A stretch of 32,077 nucleotides of DNA, from positions 1-32,077 of the forward strand of contig CAYGWP010000359.1 of the NCBI GenBank assembly GCA_964353455.1. The letters are read 5' to 3'. The translations under genes were made by a program, and so were the position numbers. The notes under the pieces were generated by a model. That model was not told the origin of the DNA. It did not search any database and saw only the letters and a list, made by a program, of their open reading frames with translations. Below are positions 31,876 through 32,077 of this stretch, piece by piece. The stretch is from CAYGWP01 sp964353455 (lineage in GTDB: Bacteria > Planctomycetota > Phycisphaerae > FEN-1346). Numbering within the stretch: position 1 is the stretch's first letter; each line of letters begins with the position of its first letter.

Positions 31876-32077
31876 CACGCGTCAATCGGGGTAGGGGGAA
31901 GGTGCGCGCTGCGGTTGCCGCGACGCAGAGGGGGGTGTGTTGTCGCAGGCGGTCCGGCGGCGGTTCGGGGTACGTGTTTAGCGCGCTATGCCGTCAACCC
32001 TCTCCCCTTGCGGGAGAGGGTGGCCGCAGGCCGGGTGAGGGGTTTGCCGTTGCTCCACCCCTCACCCCTGCCCCTCT
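31876..32077. other. Window end without a supported gene
   Basis: Reading frames stay open here only because of GC bias; they run through the hairpin repeat at 31998-32020 and have no convincing start. The segment may be a leader or RNA gene for the promoter at 31846-31875. Confidence 0.4.
31998..32020. repeat. Dispersed CCCTCTCCC hairpin
   Basis: CCCTCTCCC (31998-32006) and GGGAGAGGG (32012-32020) form a perfect 9-bp stem with loop CTTGC. CCCCTCACCC-type sequence follows, the same wording as the element at 31776-31815. Confidence 0.6.

Noticed and set aside
31639..31878. Minus-strand frames encoding FGLTPAPPEAIVYWAARRTL in both 81-bp repeats
   Set aside because: The similar peptide results from the DNA repeat itself, and the promoter hexamers fall within it. 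There is no start signal or conserved extension, so it is a repeat rather than a gene.
31880..32077. SRP RNA, RNase P RNA or tmRNA after the edge promoter
   Set aside because: None of the conserved core sequences of these RNAs is present in the visible part.

Overview
The window is GC-rich DNA (well above 60% G+C by eye) from a bacterium that is most likely a planctomycete, possibly of the Phycisphaerae type and possibly a metagenome-assembled genome. The markers are a PEP-CTERM protein, a secreted protein with a pilin-like H-X9-DG-type C-terminus, a membrane Ser/Thr kinase with an external beta-sandwich domain, and large secreted terpene-cyclase-fold proteins with DUF4159-like domains. No tRNA, rRNA or CRISPR was seen.

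Layout. 1-1509 (minus): 5' end of rseP and complete dxr, overlapping. 1779-2423 (plus): small Tyr-rich lipoprotein. 2532-3182 (minus): ribosomal protein bL31 with a very long low-complexity tail. 3475-15572 (plus): five tandem paralogous genes for secreted proteins of 767-795 aa, each an alpha/alpha-toroid followed by two DUF4159-like domains. A DUF5060/glycosidase-like gene follows at 9 nt (15582-17264). 17330-17795 (minus): a 73-aa PEP-CTERM protein preceded by a consensus promoter and a short RNA that ends in a terminator. 17796-23088 (minus): ilvE-like aminotransferase, a LolD/MacB-type ABC pair, and lysS with an apparently leaderless promoter. 23388-25943 (plus): two related secreted proteins. 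26135-27157 (plus): YhaM-family exoribonuclease. 27203-27880 (minus): a REP-associated tyrosine transposase (RAYT) bracketed by copies of a GGGTCC(A/T)GGACCC palindrome. 28122-30365 (minus): the Ser/Thr kinase. 30423-31763: a higBA toxin-antitoxin pair between two 81-bp direct repeats, each carrying the same minus-strand promoter. The last 300 bases hold dispersed palindromes and an outward promoter whose product lies mostly beyond the window.

Two systems stand out. The first is the five-member secreted array with its glycosidase-like partner: all members conserve an SGCPC motif and lack a visible cyclase DxDD motif, so a structural, binding or envelope role is at least as likely as catalysis. 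The second is the RAYT with its probable REP palindromes. Further copies of the same palindrome lie 15-25 kb away, one pair exactly between array genes 3 and 4, where it also supplies the C-terminal residues of gene 3. The PEP-CTERM leader RNA, the extended bL31 and the repeat-flanked higBA cassette are smaller but distinct points of interest.
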